Shown piece after piece: positions 9,520 through 18,277 of a stretch of 64,000 nt of DNA. Position 1 is the stretch's first letter, and each line of letters starts with the position of its first letter. The notes beneath the pieces were generated by a model, which saw nothing but the letters and a program-made list of their open reading frames with translations, ran no database searches and was not told the origin of the DNA. Location of the stretch: the NCBI RefSeq assembly GCF_010078385.1, contig NZ_SIJC01000001.1:868001-932000 (forward strand). Direction: 5' to 3'. A program made the position numbers and the translations under genes. This DNA comes from Chengkuizengella sediminis (GTDB lineage: Bacteria; Bacillota; Bacilli; Paenibacillales; KCTC-33759).

Positions 9520-11082
9520 ATGGAACAGCAGTTTGAATTAGTATTACTCTTACTCGCAATTGCAGCTGGGATCACTGCAATAGCAAAAAAATTAAAAGCT
9601 CCCTATCCCATTGCTTTAGTTATTGTCGGAGCTATTTTAGGTTTAGTTCATATTCCAGGATTGGAAGAACTTAAAGATTTTATTGTGGAGGATGAAATCT
9701 TTACATTTGTTATTGTATCTATATTTTTACCTACTTTATTAGGGGAAGCCACATTAAAATTACCTTTTTCACATTTGAAAGAAAATAAAACGCCCATTTT
9801 AGCGATGGCATTATTAGGTACATTAGTTACTTATACAGTGATCGGATTCTTAGCCGTTTATTTACTGGGATTAGATTTAGAAGTTGCCTTTATATTTGCA
9901 GCCCTTATGGCGGCTACAGATCCTGTCAGTGTGCTTTCAATTTTTAAAAGTATGGGGGTAAACCATCGATTGGCAACGATTATAGAAGGTGAAAGTTTAA
10001 TTAACGATGGTGTGGCCTATGTTCTATTCAAAATCAGTCTGACAACTTTTATCTTTGCTGGATTTACAGAGTTGGGTCAAGGACTATTAGAGTTTTTCAA
10101 ATCTTCAGTTGGAGGGTTAGCCATTGGATTACTCTTAGCCTATTTATTTTCAAAAATACTTCGCTACTTTGATGATTATCCGCTGGAAATTGTTTTTTCC
10201 ATGATTTTGTTTTATAGTTCATTTTTCATCGCAGAAATTTTCCATTTTTCTGGCGTGATTTCTGTTGTAGCCGCTGGTCTTGTGTTTGGAAACTACGGAG
10301 CAAAAATTGGAATGAGTCCAACAACCAAATTGAATATAAAAACATTCTGGGATGTACTTGCTCTTATTGCAAACTCATTTGTCTTTTTAATGGTTGGATT
10401 AGAAATTGCCAACATTGATTTAACTGGAAAGTGGAAGATGATTTTATTAGCCATTCTTATTGTTTTAATTGGTAGAAGTGTCGCAATTTATGGAAGCCTA
10501 TCTTTCACTCGTCATATCCCTACAACATGGAAGCATGTATTTAACTGGGGTGGTTTGAAAGGTTCATTATCCATCGCTCTTGCTTTGAGTTTACCAGTTA
10601 CCTTTGCAGGACGAGAGGATATATTAGTCCTCACCTTTGGAGTCGTATTGTTTTCACTCGTTGTACAAGGTTTAACAATTAAACCACTAGTCAATGTTTT
10701 AGGAGTAACAAAAACAAAGGAAAGCAGTCTTTCCTATGAAAAAACATTATCTGAAATCCACCAAGCAACAGCTGGAAGAAAAGCGATAGAAGAGATGAAA
10801 GATGAAGCAACCATTTCTCCAGTGATCTTTCATCAATTGGATAATGATTATCAGAATAAACTAAACGAGTTACATAAAGAGCTAGAAAACCTGTATAAGA
10901 AGTTCCCAAGATTACAAGAGGATCAATTGGTCAGTGCAAGAAAAAAATCATTATATGCTGAATATGAGGCTGTTGAGGAGCTAGTCAAGCAGCATATCAT
11001 TTCTTCTGAAACTGCTGAAGAGGAATATAAAAAAATTATTAATCTTTTGGAACAAGATGAGGAAGAAACAAATTCTAATTAG
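9520..11082 (+). CDS. Na+/H+ antiporter, CPA1/NhaP type
   Basis: A 520-residue membrane protein with about a dozen hydrophobic segments (residues ~1-400) and a hydrophilic, charged C-terminal tail of about 110 residues that looks regulatory. The ALMAATDPVSVLSIFK segment carries the Asp of the CPA1 ion site, followed by EGESLINDGVAYVLF, the second signature (ND). GGLKGSLSIALALSLP is the conserved C-terminal membrane motif. It should exchange Na+ or K+ for H+ and help pH and salt homeostasis. The start is ATG 9520, with GAGGTG just upstream; an earlier in-frame ATG at 9508 overlaps that site. Followed by its own terminator. Confidence 0.93.
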   Translation: MEQQFELVLLLLAIAAGITAIAKKLKAPYPIALVIVGAILGLVHIPGLEELKDFIVEDEIFTFVIVSIFLPTLLGEATLKLPFSHLKENKTPILAMALLGTLVTYTVIGFLAVYLLGLDLEVAFIFAALMAATDPVSVLSIFKSMGVNHRLATIIEGESLINDGVAYVLFKISLTTFIFAGFTELGQGLLEFFKSSVGGLAIGLLLAYLFSKILRYFDDYPLEIVFSMILFYSSFFIAEIFHFSGVISVVAAGLVFGNYGAKIGMSPTTKLNIKTFWDVLALIANSFVFLMVGLEIANIDLTGKWKMILLAILIVLIGRSVAIYGSLSFTRHIPTTWKHVFNWGGLKGSLSIALALSLPVTFAGREDILVLTFGVVLFSLVVQGLTIKPLVNVLGVTKTKESSLSYEKTLSEIHQATAGRKAIEEMKDEATISPVIFHQLDNDYQNKLNELHKELENLYKKFPRLQEDQLVSARKKSLYAEYEAVEELVKQHIISSETAEEEYKKIINLLEQDEEETNSN

Positions 11083-11097
11083 AAAAACATATCATAA

Positions 11098-11144
11098 AAA
11101 ACCCGTCCAACTTCATTATGCTGATGGACGGGTTCTATTTTTTC
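11098..11144 (+). terminator. Intrinsic terminator after the antiporter gene
   Basis: AACCCGTCCA (11100-11109) pairs perfectly with TGGACGGGTT (11125-11134), followed by CTATTTTTT. Confidence 0.9.
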
Positions 11145-11189
11145 TGGGCACCTCAAAAATACTAGGATTTGGTTTTTGGGGTATTCATA

Positions 11190-11702
11190 TTAATATTTCA
11201 TCAAAGAAAACATATCTATATCTTTTAATTTATCTTTTCCATTTAAATAAGTCAGTTCTATCATAAATGCTGCACCAACAACTGATCCCCCTAATTGCTC
11301 AACTAAATCAATGGAAGTCTCGATGGTACCACCTGTAGCTAATAAATCGTCTGCGATTAAAACCTTTTGACCAGGTTGAATAGCATCATTATGCATAGCT
11401 AATTTGTCGTTACCATACTCTAAACTATAATTTGCTTCAATCGTTTCACCAGGTAATTTACCACTCTTACGAATCGGTATAAAACCAACTCCCATTGCAT
11501 ACGCCAATGGCGCACCTACCACAAAACCACGAGCTTCTGGACCCGCTATTAAATCAATTTCAAGATGTTTTACCATGTCTCTTATGGATTCAATCACTTG
11601 ATGATATACTGGACCATTTTTCAATATTGTAGTTATGTCCTTAAAGCGAATGCCTTCCTGAGGAAAATTCTCAATCACTCGAACATGTTCTTTAAAATCC
11701 AT
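11190..11702 (-). CDS. apt: Adenine phosphoribosyltransferase
   Basis: Salvages adenine with PRPP to AMP. It is 170 residues, the family length. The N-terminal DFKEHVRVIENFPQEGIRFKDI segment and the PRPP-binding loop VLIADDLLATGGT are diagnostic, as is GPEARGFVVGAPLAYAMG. Start is ATG 11702, supported by AGGAGGAAG 4-5 nt upstream; the frame is open further but without a site. It lies 20 nt downstream of recJ on the same strand, the conserved recJ-apt pair, and probably shares its transcript. Confidence 0.97.
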   Translation of the reverse strand: MDFKEHVRVIENFPQEGIRFKDITTILKNGPVYHQVIESIRDMVKHLEIDLIAGPEARGFVVGAPLAYAMGVGFIPIRKSGKLPGETIEANYSLEYGNDKLAMHNDAIQPGQKVLIADDLLATGGTIETSIDLVEQLGGSVVGAAFMIELTYLNGKDKLKDIDMFSLMKY

Positions 11703-11722
11703 TTTACTTCCTCCTAAAGTGT

Positions 11723-14131
11723 TCATTGGGTTTGTATTTGATTTAAAATCCACTGTGTCATTTCATATGTTGTAGAATATTCAAAAATTTTTTCTATTTC
11801 AGATTGATGCCATCTTTGTTTGTATAAATTAGATGATTCAAGACTACTTTTCTCAGGTGATTTTATACAACGATATAAATTGCCTTCCTTTTGAATGAAA
11901 GATAACTCTTCAAATACACCAATCATAAATTGTATCATACCTTTTGATAAACTTGAACGTTTGCTTAAATTTCCCAAAAATAGTTGATCATTTATTTCCC
12001 AACTATTTTTATTTAGTAACGAAGCATATATATTTTTAAAAGCTTCTCTTGATGGTAGTCCTTTTAAAGCGTTTTGATTTTTATTCTTATGAACTACATA
12101 TACGCGTTGAATGGATTGATTTTTTCTGAAAACGGACTCAAGCAAATGAATATGATTTGGAATGGAGTATACGACAAAATCAGTCACCTGTATGTTTGTA
12201 TCCAGCTTTGTTAAATTATTATTTAATTGAACTAAGTTCCCATCATCATTTAAGGTGTAAAAAGACTCAGCAGCTTGCATATCTTTATCAAAATCTCTTA
12301 TATGATCTTCAGTATCTAACAATATAGCTAGCTGCATACTCTCCCTACTTTTTAATTGCTGGATGCTCTTCGCAAATTTATCGACTTGTTGATTTCTCCA
12401 ATCAAAAACCTGACGGTTTGGAATTCGGATATCCTTAATGAATAATTGCGGTTTTCTCATTCCATTCCATTCATTAATAGATAATTCCCCTATTACATCC
12501 ACTTTAGCATCCGTAGATATATATTGATCTAAATCCCCTTTACCAAAACCTATCGCTTCCATTGAGCAACTAACCTCATTAAACACTTGAGATAAAACTA
12601 ACTTTAAGTGTTGCTTTTCTTTACCTAATCTATTTTTTTGTAGAATGCGTAAATCTTTTAAAACCAAGTTTGGAGAAGGATTCCCTGATCCATAAGGTGC
12701 AAGCATTGACTCCATTTTTTCAATAACTGGAATTGTAATCTCTTGCAATTGACTTTCGATATCAGCTTGAATCTCAGGCGTATAATCTTCCTCTGTCAAC
12801 CAGCTCACTGCCAATTCATTCAGTTGATTCCTCAATAGTGATATATTCGTTTCTTGCATCGTTAAACCAGCGGCTGCTTCATGACCGCCAAAATGATCCA
12901 ACAGTGGTTCACAATTAGATAAAGCACTATATATATTAAAACCAGCAATCGAACGCGCAGAACCTTTTGCTAGACCTGTTTCTTTATCAATATGAAGTAC
13001 AATAACGGGCCGATAGTATTTTTCCAAAATTTTTGAGGCAACAATTCCAATTACACCGATATTCCAACCTTCATTCGCCACTACAATAACTTTGTGAGAA
13101 TTAGATTCCATCGTCTCTTCAATTTTGTTTAGTGCTTCAGCTGTAATTTCATTTACTAGTGATTGCCGTTGTTTATTTAAAACGTCTAACTCATATGCTA
13201 ATTTTTGTGCTTCATCCTCACTGCTTGCCGTTAACAGCTTAACAACATCTTCTGCGTGTTGTAGTCTGCCTCCAGCATTAATTCTAGGACCAAGCGTAAA
13301 TCCGATATGCATGCTAGACAGATTTGAGGAATCTACATCTGCTACATCTAACAATGCTCTTAATCCAACAAAGGATGTATTTTTCATTTTTTCTATACCA
13401 AGTTTTACGATCAAGCGATTCTCATCAGTTAATGGCATCAAATCAGCTACTGTACCAATTGAAGCTATTTCTAAAAATTCATCAGGTATATATCCAAGCA
13501 ATGCATGTGCTAATTTTAAAGCCACACCAACACCAGCCAATTGTTTATAGGGATATTGGCATTGAGGTATTTTAGGGTTGATGATCGCAAAAGAATCAGG
13601 TAATATTTCAGGCGGTTCATGATGGTCTGTAACAAGTACATCCATCCCCAATTCATTTGCATAACGAATTTGATCCACTGCACTAATTCCGTTATCTACC
13701 GTAATAATTAGAGATATACCCTCTTTTTTTGCCTTTTGAATGGCCTCCAGATTTAAGCCATATCCCTCACTAAATCGATCAGGTATATAGTAATCAAAGT
13801 CAGCCTCCAATTTTGAAAGTAAAAAGTACATTAAGGTTGTACTACTCACTCCATCGGCATCATAATCACCATAAATTCTAAGCTTTTCGCCAGCCTGAAT
13901 TGCTTTTTTTATTCTTGTAGTCGTTTCTTTCATCCCATGCATTAAGAAAGGATCATGAAACATTTCATTTTCTGTTTTTAAAAAGTCTTCTGCTTGTTTT
14001 TTACTATGTATACCTCTCACAACAAGCAGTTTGGCCACTAATAGAGGAATAGCTAAGTCTGAACTTAGCTGATCAGCTAAATTATGATTACTTTCTTCTG
14101 GCAATTTCCACTTAGACTTTGATTGAAGCAT
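11723..14131 (-). CDS. recJ: Single-stranded-DNA-specific 5'-3' exonuclease RecJ
   Basis: An 802-residue DHH-family nuclease acting in recombination and mismatch repair. The DHH core has YGDYDADGVSSTTLM (about 84-98) and VTDHHEPPEILP. DHHA1 contains GGHEAAAGLTMQ, and is followed by an OB-type domain (about 460-570). The extra C-terminal ~230 residues are the Firmicutes-type RecJ tail. Start ATG 14131 with AGGAGAA upstream. Immediately upstream (14158-14388) lies the inverted-repeat-bounded element, so the recJ promoter region is occupied by, or lies inside, that element. Confidence 0.96.
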   Translation of the reverse strand: MLQSKSKWKLPEESNHNLADQLSSDLAIPLLVAKLLVVRGIHSKKQAEDFLKTENEMFHDPFLMHGMKETTTRIKKAIQAGEKLRIYGDYDADGVSSTTLMYFLLSKLEADFDYYIPDRFSEGYGLNLEAIQKAKKEGISLIITVDNGISAVDQIRYANELGMDVLVTDHHEPPEILPDSFAIINPKIPQCQYPYKQLAGVGVALKLAHALLGYIPDEFLEIASIGTVADLMPLTDENRLIVKLGIEKMKNTSFVGLRALLDVADVDSSNLSSMHIGFTLGPRINAGGRLQHAEDVVKLLTASSEDEAQKLAYELDVLNKQRQSLVNEITAEALNKIEETMESNSHKVIVVANEGWNIGVIGIVASKILEKYYRPVIVLHIDKETGLAKGSARSIAGFNIYSALSNCEPLLDHFGGHEAAAGLTMQETNISLLRNQLNELAVSWLTEEDYTPEIQADIESQLQEITIPVIEKMESMLAPYGSGNPSPNLVLKDLRILQKNRLGKEKQHLKLVLSQVFNEVSCSMEAIGFGKGDLDQYISTDAKVDVIGELSINEWNGMRKPQLFIKDIRIPNRQVFDWRNQQVDKFAKSIQQLKSRESMQLAILLDTEDHIRDFDKDMQAAESFYTLNDDGNLVQLNNNLTKLDTNIQVTDFVVYSIPNHIHLLESVFRKNQSIQRVYVVHKNKNQNALKGLPSREAFKNIYASLLNKNSWEINDQLFLGNLSKRSSLSKGMIQFMIGVFEELSFIQKEGNLYRCIKSPEKSSLESSNLYKQRWHQSEIEKIFEYSTTYEMTQWILNQIQTQ

Positions 14132-14157
14132 GATATTCTCCTAACAATATAATTGAG

Positions 14158-14388
14158 TGTTCAAAAAGTTCAGTTTTCAGCACCGAGAAGATTGTGCAAA
14201 TATGCAGAAGCCGGAGCGGAGTGTAGTGATTGGTTACATGAGCACCGGACTTCAAATATGAGTGCAAGATTCGATGTCGAAATTACTCCCTCGATCCACT
14301 TCGTGATCACTACTGAAAATCAGTCACTTCCATGTGACTAATGTAGCACCAGCACGTCCTGTGCTGGCAAAAGGGGACTTTTTGAACA
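14158..14388. mobile_element. 231-bp MITE-like element with 12-bp terminal inverted repeats
   Basis: The left end TGTTCAAAAAGT (14158-14169) is the perfect reverse complement of the right end ACTTTTTGAACA (14377-14388). The interior contains no credible gene but several short hairpins, including AGTCAC-TTCCAT-GTGACT and CCAGCAC-GTCCT-GTGCTGG near the right end. The right-end sequence GGACTTTTTGAACAACCT occurs again, identical over 18 nt, at 43063-43080. I saw no unambiguous target-site duplication. Non-autonomous mobile element is an inference; a dispersed structured repeat is the alternative. Confidence 0.6.
14322..14367 (-). repeat. Two hairpins with GGA apical loops (cluster A)
   Basis: Read on the minus strand: CCAGCAC-AGGAC-GTGCTGG (14349-14367, 7-bp stem) and AGTCAC-ATGGAA-GTGACT (14322-14339, 6-bp stem). 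The stems differ but both loops contain GGA. The same loop sequences with other stems recur at 39647-39753. They lie between the CDF gene and recJ, both on the minus strand. Confidence 0.6.
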
Positions 14389-14433
14389 ACCTTTATAAGG
14401 TGTTTAAAACAACTTAAATAAAAAATACATAGT

Positions 14434-15399
14434 TTAATGTAATAGGTTTGGGAAACTGTTTGGATCAGGATCTACATTATTTTTGTAAGGATATCCTGGA
14501 TCATAAGGATTTACATGTATAAAAACATCTGATACGTTAACATGTTGTTTAATCAACCTTTTCTTTACCATTTTTCCTATTTTGTGACCGTCAAGAACAG
14601 AAATTTTTGGATTCACACTGAGTTTCACATCAACAATAACGTAGTGTCCATGTTCTCTTGCTCTAAGTTCATTAATAGCAAGTACACCAGGTACAGCTTC
14701 TATTGTTTTGTGTAGCCCCTCAGTATCTTCCTGATGAAGCACATGATCCATTGTATTATGTATCGATTCTTTTATCAATCTGTAACCCATGATAAACACT
14801 AAAATCGCAACAAATATCCCAGCAACTGGATCTAGGTAATACATCCAAGGCAGACTAAAATAATCACCTATAAGTGCTCCAGATATTCCGATTAAAACAG
14901 CTATGGATGAAAATACATCAGAACGATGTTCCCATGCATTTGCAATTAGTGCTTGACTAGATAGCTTTTTTCCTAACCTATATTTATATTGAAACATCAA
15001 CTCTTTTAATAAGATGGAGAAAAGTATAGCATAAATTGCATACGTTGCAGGAGCAGACTCCACTCCATTATAAATAGATTTCACGGCGCTTATGCCAACT
15101 TCGATACTTACTATGATTAATAAAAGCGAAACAATTATCGCAGCGATAGGCTCAGCTTTACCATGACCATATGGATGGTCATTATCAGGTGGTAATTTTG
15201 CAGCCTTTAATCCGACTAAGACCGCGAAAGAACCTGCAATATCGGATGCAGAATGAACTGCATCCGCAATTAATGCTTTACTATTTGCTGTTATACCAAT
15301 CGTACCTTTAACGATGACTAAAATTAAATTCCCTACGATTCCAACCCAAGCTGCAAATTCAGCTTTTTTAAATCGTTGATCTACAGACAATGAGGTCAC
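14434..15399 (-). CDS. Cation diffusion facilitator family transporter
   Basis: A 321-residue CDF exporter: six membrane segments (about residues 15-205) and a C-terminal cytoplasmic ferredoxin-like domain (about 215-300). ADAVHSASDIAGSF has the metal-site HxxxD of TM2, and SNAWEHRSDVFSSI-type sequence in TM5 gives the second HxxxD (EHRSD). It should export divalent metals (Zn, Mn, Fe, Co or Cd) against protons; the metal cannot be decided. It is transcribed toward recJ and follows secF at 34 nt. Confidence 0.92.
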   Translation of the reverse strand: MTSLSVDQRFKKAEFAAWVGIVGNLILVIVKGTIGITANSKALIADAVHSASDIAGSFAVLVGLKAAKLPPDNDHPYGHGKAEPIAAIIVSLLLIIVSIEVGISAVKSIYNGVESAPATYAIYAILFSILLKELMFQYKYRLGKKLSSQALIANAWEHRSDVFSSIAVLIGISGALIGDYFSLPWMYYLDPVAGIFVAILVFIMGYRLIKESIHNTMDHVLHQEDTEGLHKTIEAVPGVLAINELRAREHGHYVIVDVKLSVNPKISVLDGHKIGKMVKKRLIKQHVNVSDVFIHVNPYDPGYPYKNNVDPDPNSFPNLLH

Positions 15400-15433
15400 T
15401 CCTTGATTTATAAAATCACATTTGAAATTACAC

Positions 15434-16348
15434 TTAAGAGTTTAATACTTCCGTTTTTTTCTTCTTAAGAGACTTACTTTTTAAAATTAACCATAACTGA
15501 CTTGCTATAAAAATAGAGGAATATGCTCCACTAATTAAACCAATTAATATGGCAAGAGAAAATAGTTTAATGGACTCACTTCCAAAAATAAACAAACAAA
15601 AAGCTGCAAACACAACCGTTAGAGCCGTGTTAATGGACCTTGTTAAGGTTTGTCTAATACTGGTGTTTACCATACTGGACAAATCATCAAAATCTTTAAT
15701 TTTAAATTTCTGTAAATTTTCACGAATACGATCAAAAATGACTATTGTATCATTAATGGAGTAACCAATAATTGTCAAAATCGCGGCAACAAAAGGTAAA
15801 TTGACTTCCAATTGAAAAATTGAAAAAATACTGATGACAATAAACGCATCATGAAGCAAGGCTACAACCGCAGTAAGCGCAAACCTCCATTCAAAACGAA
15901 TACTAACATATATAATAATACCAATACTTGCGATCGCTACAGCATATATTGCCTTTAGTCCTAATTCTTTAGCAATTTCAGCATCTACTGTATTTTCTTC
16001 ATAGGATATTTCTTCTTGTCCGTATTCTTTTTCAAATCCGGAAATAATTTGAATCCTCTCATCTTCTTTCAATACTTCTTCAAAACGAGCATTCACTCGA
16101 TTGTTTGAGTCTCCACCAACAGTAATTGTAGATGCTTCTAATCCTGCCTCTTGAATGATCTGTTCTGCTTTTTCTTTTGTAGTGGAGTGCTCACCCAAAA
16201 GTACATCTAACGTTGTACCTGATTTGAAATCAACTCCGTAATTTAAATTAAATATTAGTAACGCTAATAGTCCTAATACTGTAATAGTAATCGATAAACT
16301 GAAAAATCTTTTACGATTCTTCACAAAATCAAAGTCTCTAAAGTTCAC
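15434..16348 (-). CDS. secF: Protein translocase subunit SecF
   Basis: A 304-residue RND-type membrane protein that helps late stages of Sec export. It has TM1 near 15-32, an extracellular P1-like domain, then five membrane segments containing LLHDAFIVIS and IIGYSINDTIVIFDRIREN, the SecF signatures. The start at 16348 overlaps the end of secD by 11 nt, indicating translational coupling. In B. subtilis SecD and SecF are one polypeptide; here they are two. Confidence 0.96.
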   Translation of the reverse strand: MNFRDFDFVKNRKRFFSLSITITVLGLLALLIFNLNYGVDFKSGTTLDVLLGEHSTTKEKAEQIIQEAGLEASTITVGGDSNNRVNARFEEVLKEDERIQIISGFEKEYGQEEISYEENTVDAEIAKELGLKAIYAVAIASIGIIIYVSIRFEWRFALTAVVALLHDAFIVISIFSIFQLEVNLPFVAAILTIIGYSINDTIVIFDRIRENLQKFKIKDFDDLSSMVNTSIRQTLTRSINTALTVVFAAFCLFIFGSESIKLFSLAILIGLISGAYSSIFIASQLWLILKSKSLKKKKTEVLNS

Positions 16349-17627
16349 TGATATCTGCCTCCTTTACACCGTAATAAACCGGCTTTTTAACAATATTGGC
16401 ACGAATTAATAGATGTAAGAGCAGTCTAGAGAAAAATACATTCGTTATAATACTAACCAAAATACTTAAAATCAAAGTTAATGCAAACCCTTGTATCGAT
16501 CCAGTTCCGATATAATATAAAACTAGTCCAGCTAATATCGTTGTAATGTTTGCATCCATAATCGTACGCAAAGAACTTCTAGAACCTGCTCTTAAAGATG
16601 AAAGGATGCTCTTCCCACTTCTGATTTCTTCTCTAATTCTTTCATATGTAATGATATTAGCATCCACTGCCATACCTATTCCTAATACAAAAGCAGCAAT
16701 TCCAGGTAACGTTAAGGTTGCATTCATCCAATAAAAAACAAGCAATAACATCCATGTATAAACCGTTAATGTAATACATGCTATAATTCCTGGTATTCTA
16801 TAAAAACCAAGCATAAATATCAGTATAATAATAAAACCAATGATTCCTGCTGTGATCGTTTGTTGCAATGATAATTCCCCTAAAGAAGCTCCTACACTTT
16901 GTGTATATTTTTCTGTTAACTTTACAGGTAAAGCACCTAAGTTAATAATGCCTGCTAGTTCTTCAGCTTCTTCAAAGGTTTCCTGCCCGCTAATCGTTGC
17001 ATTTCCATCAGAAAATACGCCTTGTACATAGGGTGTAGAAATCAATTCTTCATCTAAATAAATGGCAAGTATATTTCCTGGAGTACGATACCCTTTATCA
17101 TATAACTTTTTAGTTAGATCCTTAAATTTCCCCTTATCTTTCACTTTGATGCTCACTAATGGTTCATTTGTAGTCTGTTCAAATACAACTGTTGCTGCAC
17201 CTTCAACAAAGTCACTACCATTAAGCTCAATTTTACAAAATTCGTTTGGATCTTCACAGCCATCATTACTTCTAAAGGTTAATTCTGCAGGTTTTTTCAT
17301 AATTTGTCTTACTTCTTCTTGATTCTCAACTCCTGCTATACGCACTCTAATTCTGTCTTCACCTTCAGGATAAATCTCTGGCTCACTTATCCCTCGTGCA
17401 TCCGCACGAAACTGGAGACTTCTAGCTGCCTCACGTAATAATTCCTTATCCATAACTTGAGATTCATCAACTGGTTCAGCAGTGTATAATATTTCAAATC
17501 CGCCTTTTAAATCTAAACCAAGTTTAACATTGTTAATAATACCTGGGCTTGTCCAAACCATGATCACAATCGTGGTGATTACAATCAATAAGAATGCAAT
17601 CAGTCTTTTTGTATGTACCACTACCAT
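16338..17627 (-). CDS. secD: Protein translocase subunit SecD
   Basis: Partner of SecF in the Sec holotranslocon. The ~429-residue protein has TM1 (about 8-28), the SecD motif LGLDLKGGFEILY, the P1 domain, and five C-terminal membrane segments with GMAVDANIITYERIREE. The start is uncertain: ATG 17627 (MVVVHTKRL) is close behind AAGGGAG; a GTG at 17621 has better spacing, and a TTG at 17639 precedes the site. A strong promoter lies 27 nt upstream. Confidence 0.95.
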   Translation of the reverse strand: MVVVHTKRLIAFLLIVITTIVIMVWTSPGIINNVKLGLDLKGGFEILYTAEPVDESQVMDKELLREAARSLQFRADARGISEPEIYPEGEDRIRVRIAGVENQEEVRQIMKKPAELTFRSNDGCEDPNEFCKIELNGSDFVEGAATVVFEQTTNEPLVSIKVKDKGKFKDLTKKLYDKGYRTPGNILAIYLDEELISTPYVQGVFSDGNATISGQETFEEAEELAGIINLGALPVKLTEKYTQSVGASLGELSLQQTITAGIIGFIIILIFMLGFYRIPGIIACITLTVYTWMLLLVFYWMNATLTLPGIAAFVLGIGMAVDANIITYERIREEIRSGKSILSSLRAGSRSSLRTIMDANITTILAGLVLYYIGTGSIQGFALTLILSILVSIITNVFFSRLLLHLLIRANIVKKPVYYGVKEADISEL

Positions 17628-17653
17628 TTCTCCCTTCAAAACTCAGTAGTCCT

Positions 17654-17682
17654 ATTATACCTACCCCAAATTATCGAGTCAA
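17654..17682 (-). promoter_or_regulatory. Sigma-A-type promoter of secD-secF
   Basis: Minus strand TTGACT (17677-17682), 17-nt spacer, TATAAT (17654-17659). The -35 matches 5/6 and the -10 is perfect. It separates secDF from the comN-like gene. Confidence 0.85.
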
Positions 17683-17702
17683 TTCTCGCCGAATTAACTG
17701 CC

Positions 17703-18089
17703 TTACTCTTTATATGCATTCATGGTTAACCAGTTCATAAAATTGGTTACCTTCAAAGTTAAAATATCATTCACAATTTTATGTAAATTAGGAATTCCAT
17801 CTTTATGGTATTTTTTGCTAATGCATTGCCATATTTCATGACCTGTTACATGATTGTACCCTAACATTCTAAATTCTTCTGCTTTACTTAAACATAATTC
17901 TTCAATGGTTCGACTTAACTCTTGTTCATCTAACACGTGGTTATTTGATTCTTCATCATTAAGATCATTTTCAATGATGGAATTTTCTTCATTGTTTTGA
18001 TTTTTGTTTTCATATTCGTTTCCATTTTTCTTCCCATGAACTGTATTCTCATATTCAGCTTCCCATAATTTTCTATCCATTTGTTCCAT
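17703..18089 (-). CDS. ComN-like post-transcriptional regulator with acidic N-terminal extension
   Basis: The C-terminal half (about residues 60-128) matches the ComN/post-transcriptional regulator family: LCLSKAEEFRMLGYNHVTG, EIWQCISKKYHKDG, NDILTLKVTNFMNWLT. B. subtilis comN sits in the same place, between secDF and spoVB, and promotes comE mRNA accumulation and interacts with DivIVA. Here about 60 N-terminal residues are added, rich in Asn and Glu and probably disordered; B. subtilis ComN is under 100 residues. Whether the real start is further in is possible, but ATG 18089 has a GGGGAGGAATG-like site immediately upstream. Confidence 0.8.
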   Translation of the reverse strand: MEQMDRKLWEAEYENTVHGKKNGNEYENKNQNNEENSIIENDLNDEESNNHVLDEQELSRTIEELCLSKAEEFRMLGYNHVTGHEIWQCISKKYHKDGIPNLHKIVNDILTLKVTNFMNWLTMNAYKE

Positions 18090-18277
18090 TCCTCCCCAGT
18101 TGTGAACTTAAGTCATTATAAAGTTATTACTTCGATAAACCCTACCTGATTCCTTCCAATCAAAACTTTTTAAATCTCAAAATCATATTCTCTGCATGAG
18201 TTAGGACATGTTGTGCATATCCATTATATATAACTTTGTCCAAATTTACATAATGAAAAGGGAAGAAGGTATCCAAT

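Noticed and set aside
13125-13550. 141-codon open frame antisense to recJ
   Set aside because: Complement of conserved recJ coding sequence with no independent evidence of expression.
14153-14341. Open frame of 62 codons inside the inverted-repeat-bounded element
   Set aside because: It lies wholly in a structured repeat, lacks a ribosome-binding site and shows no domain-like sequence.
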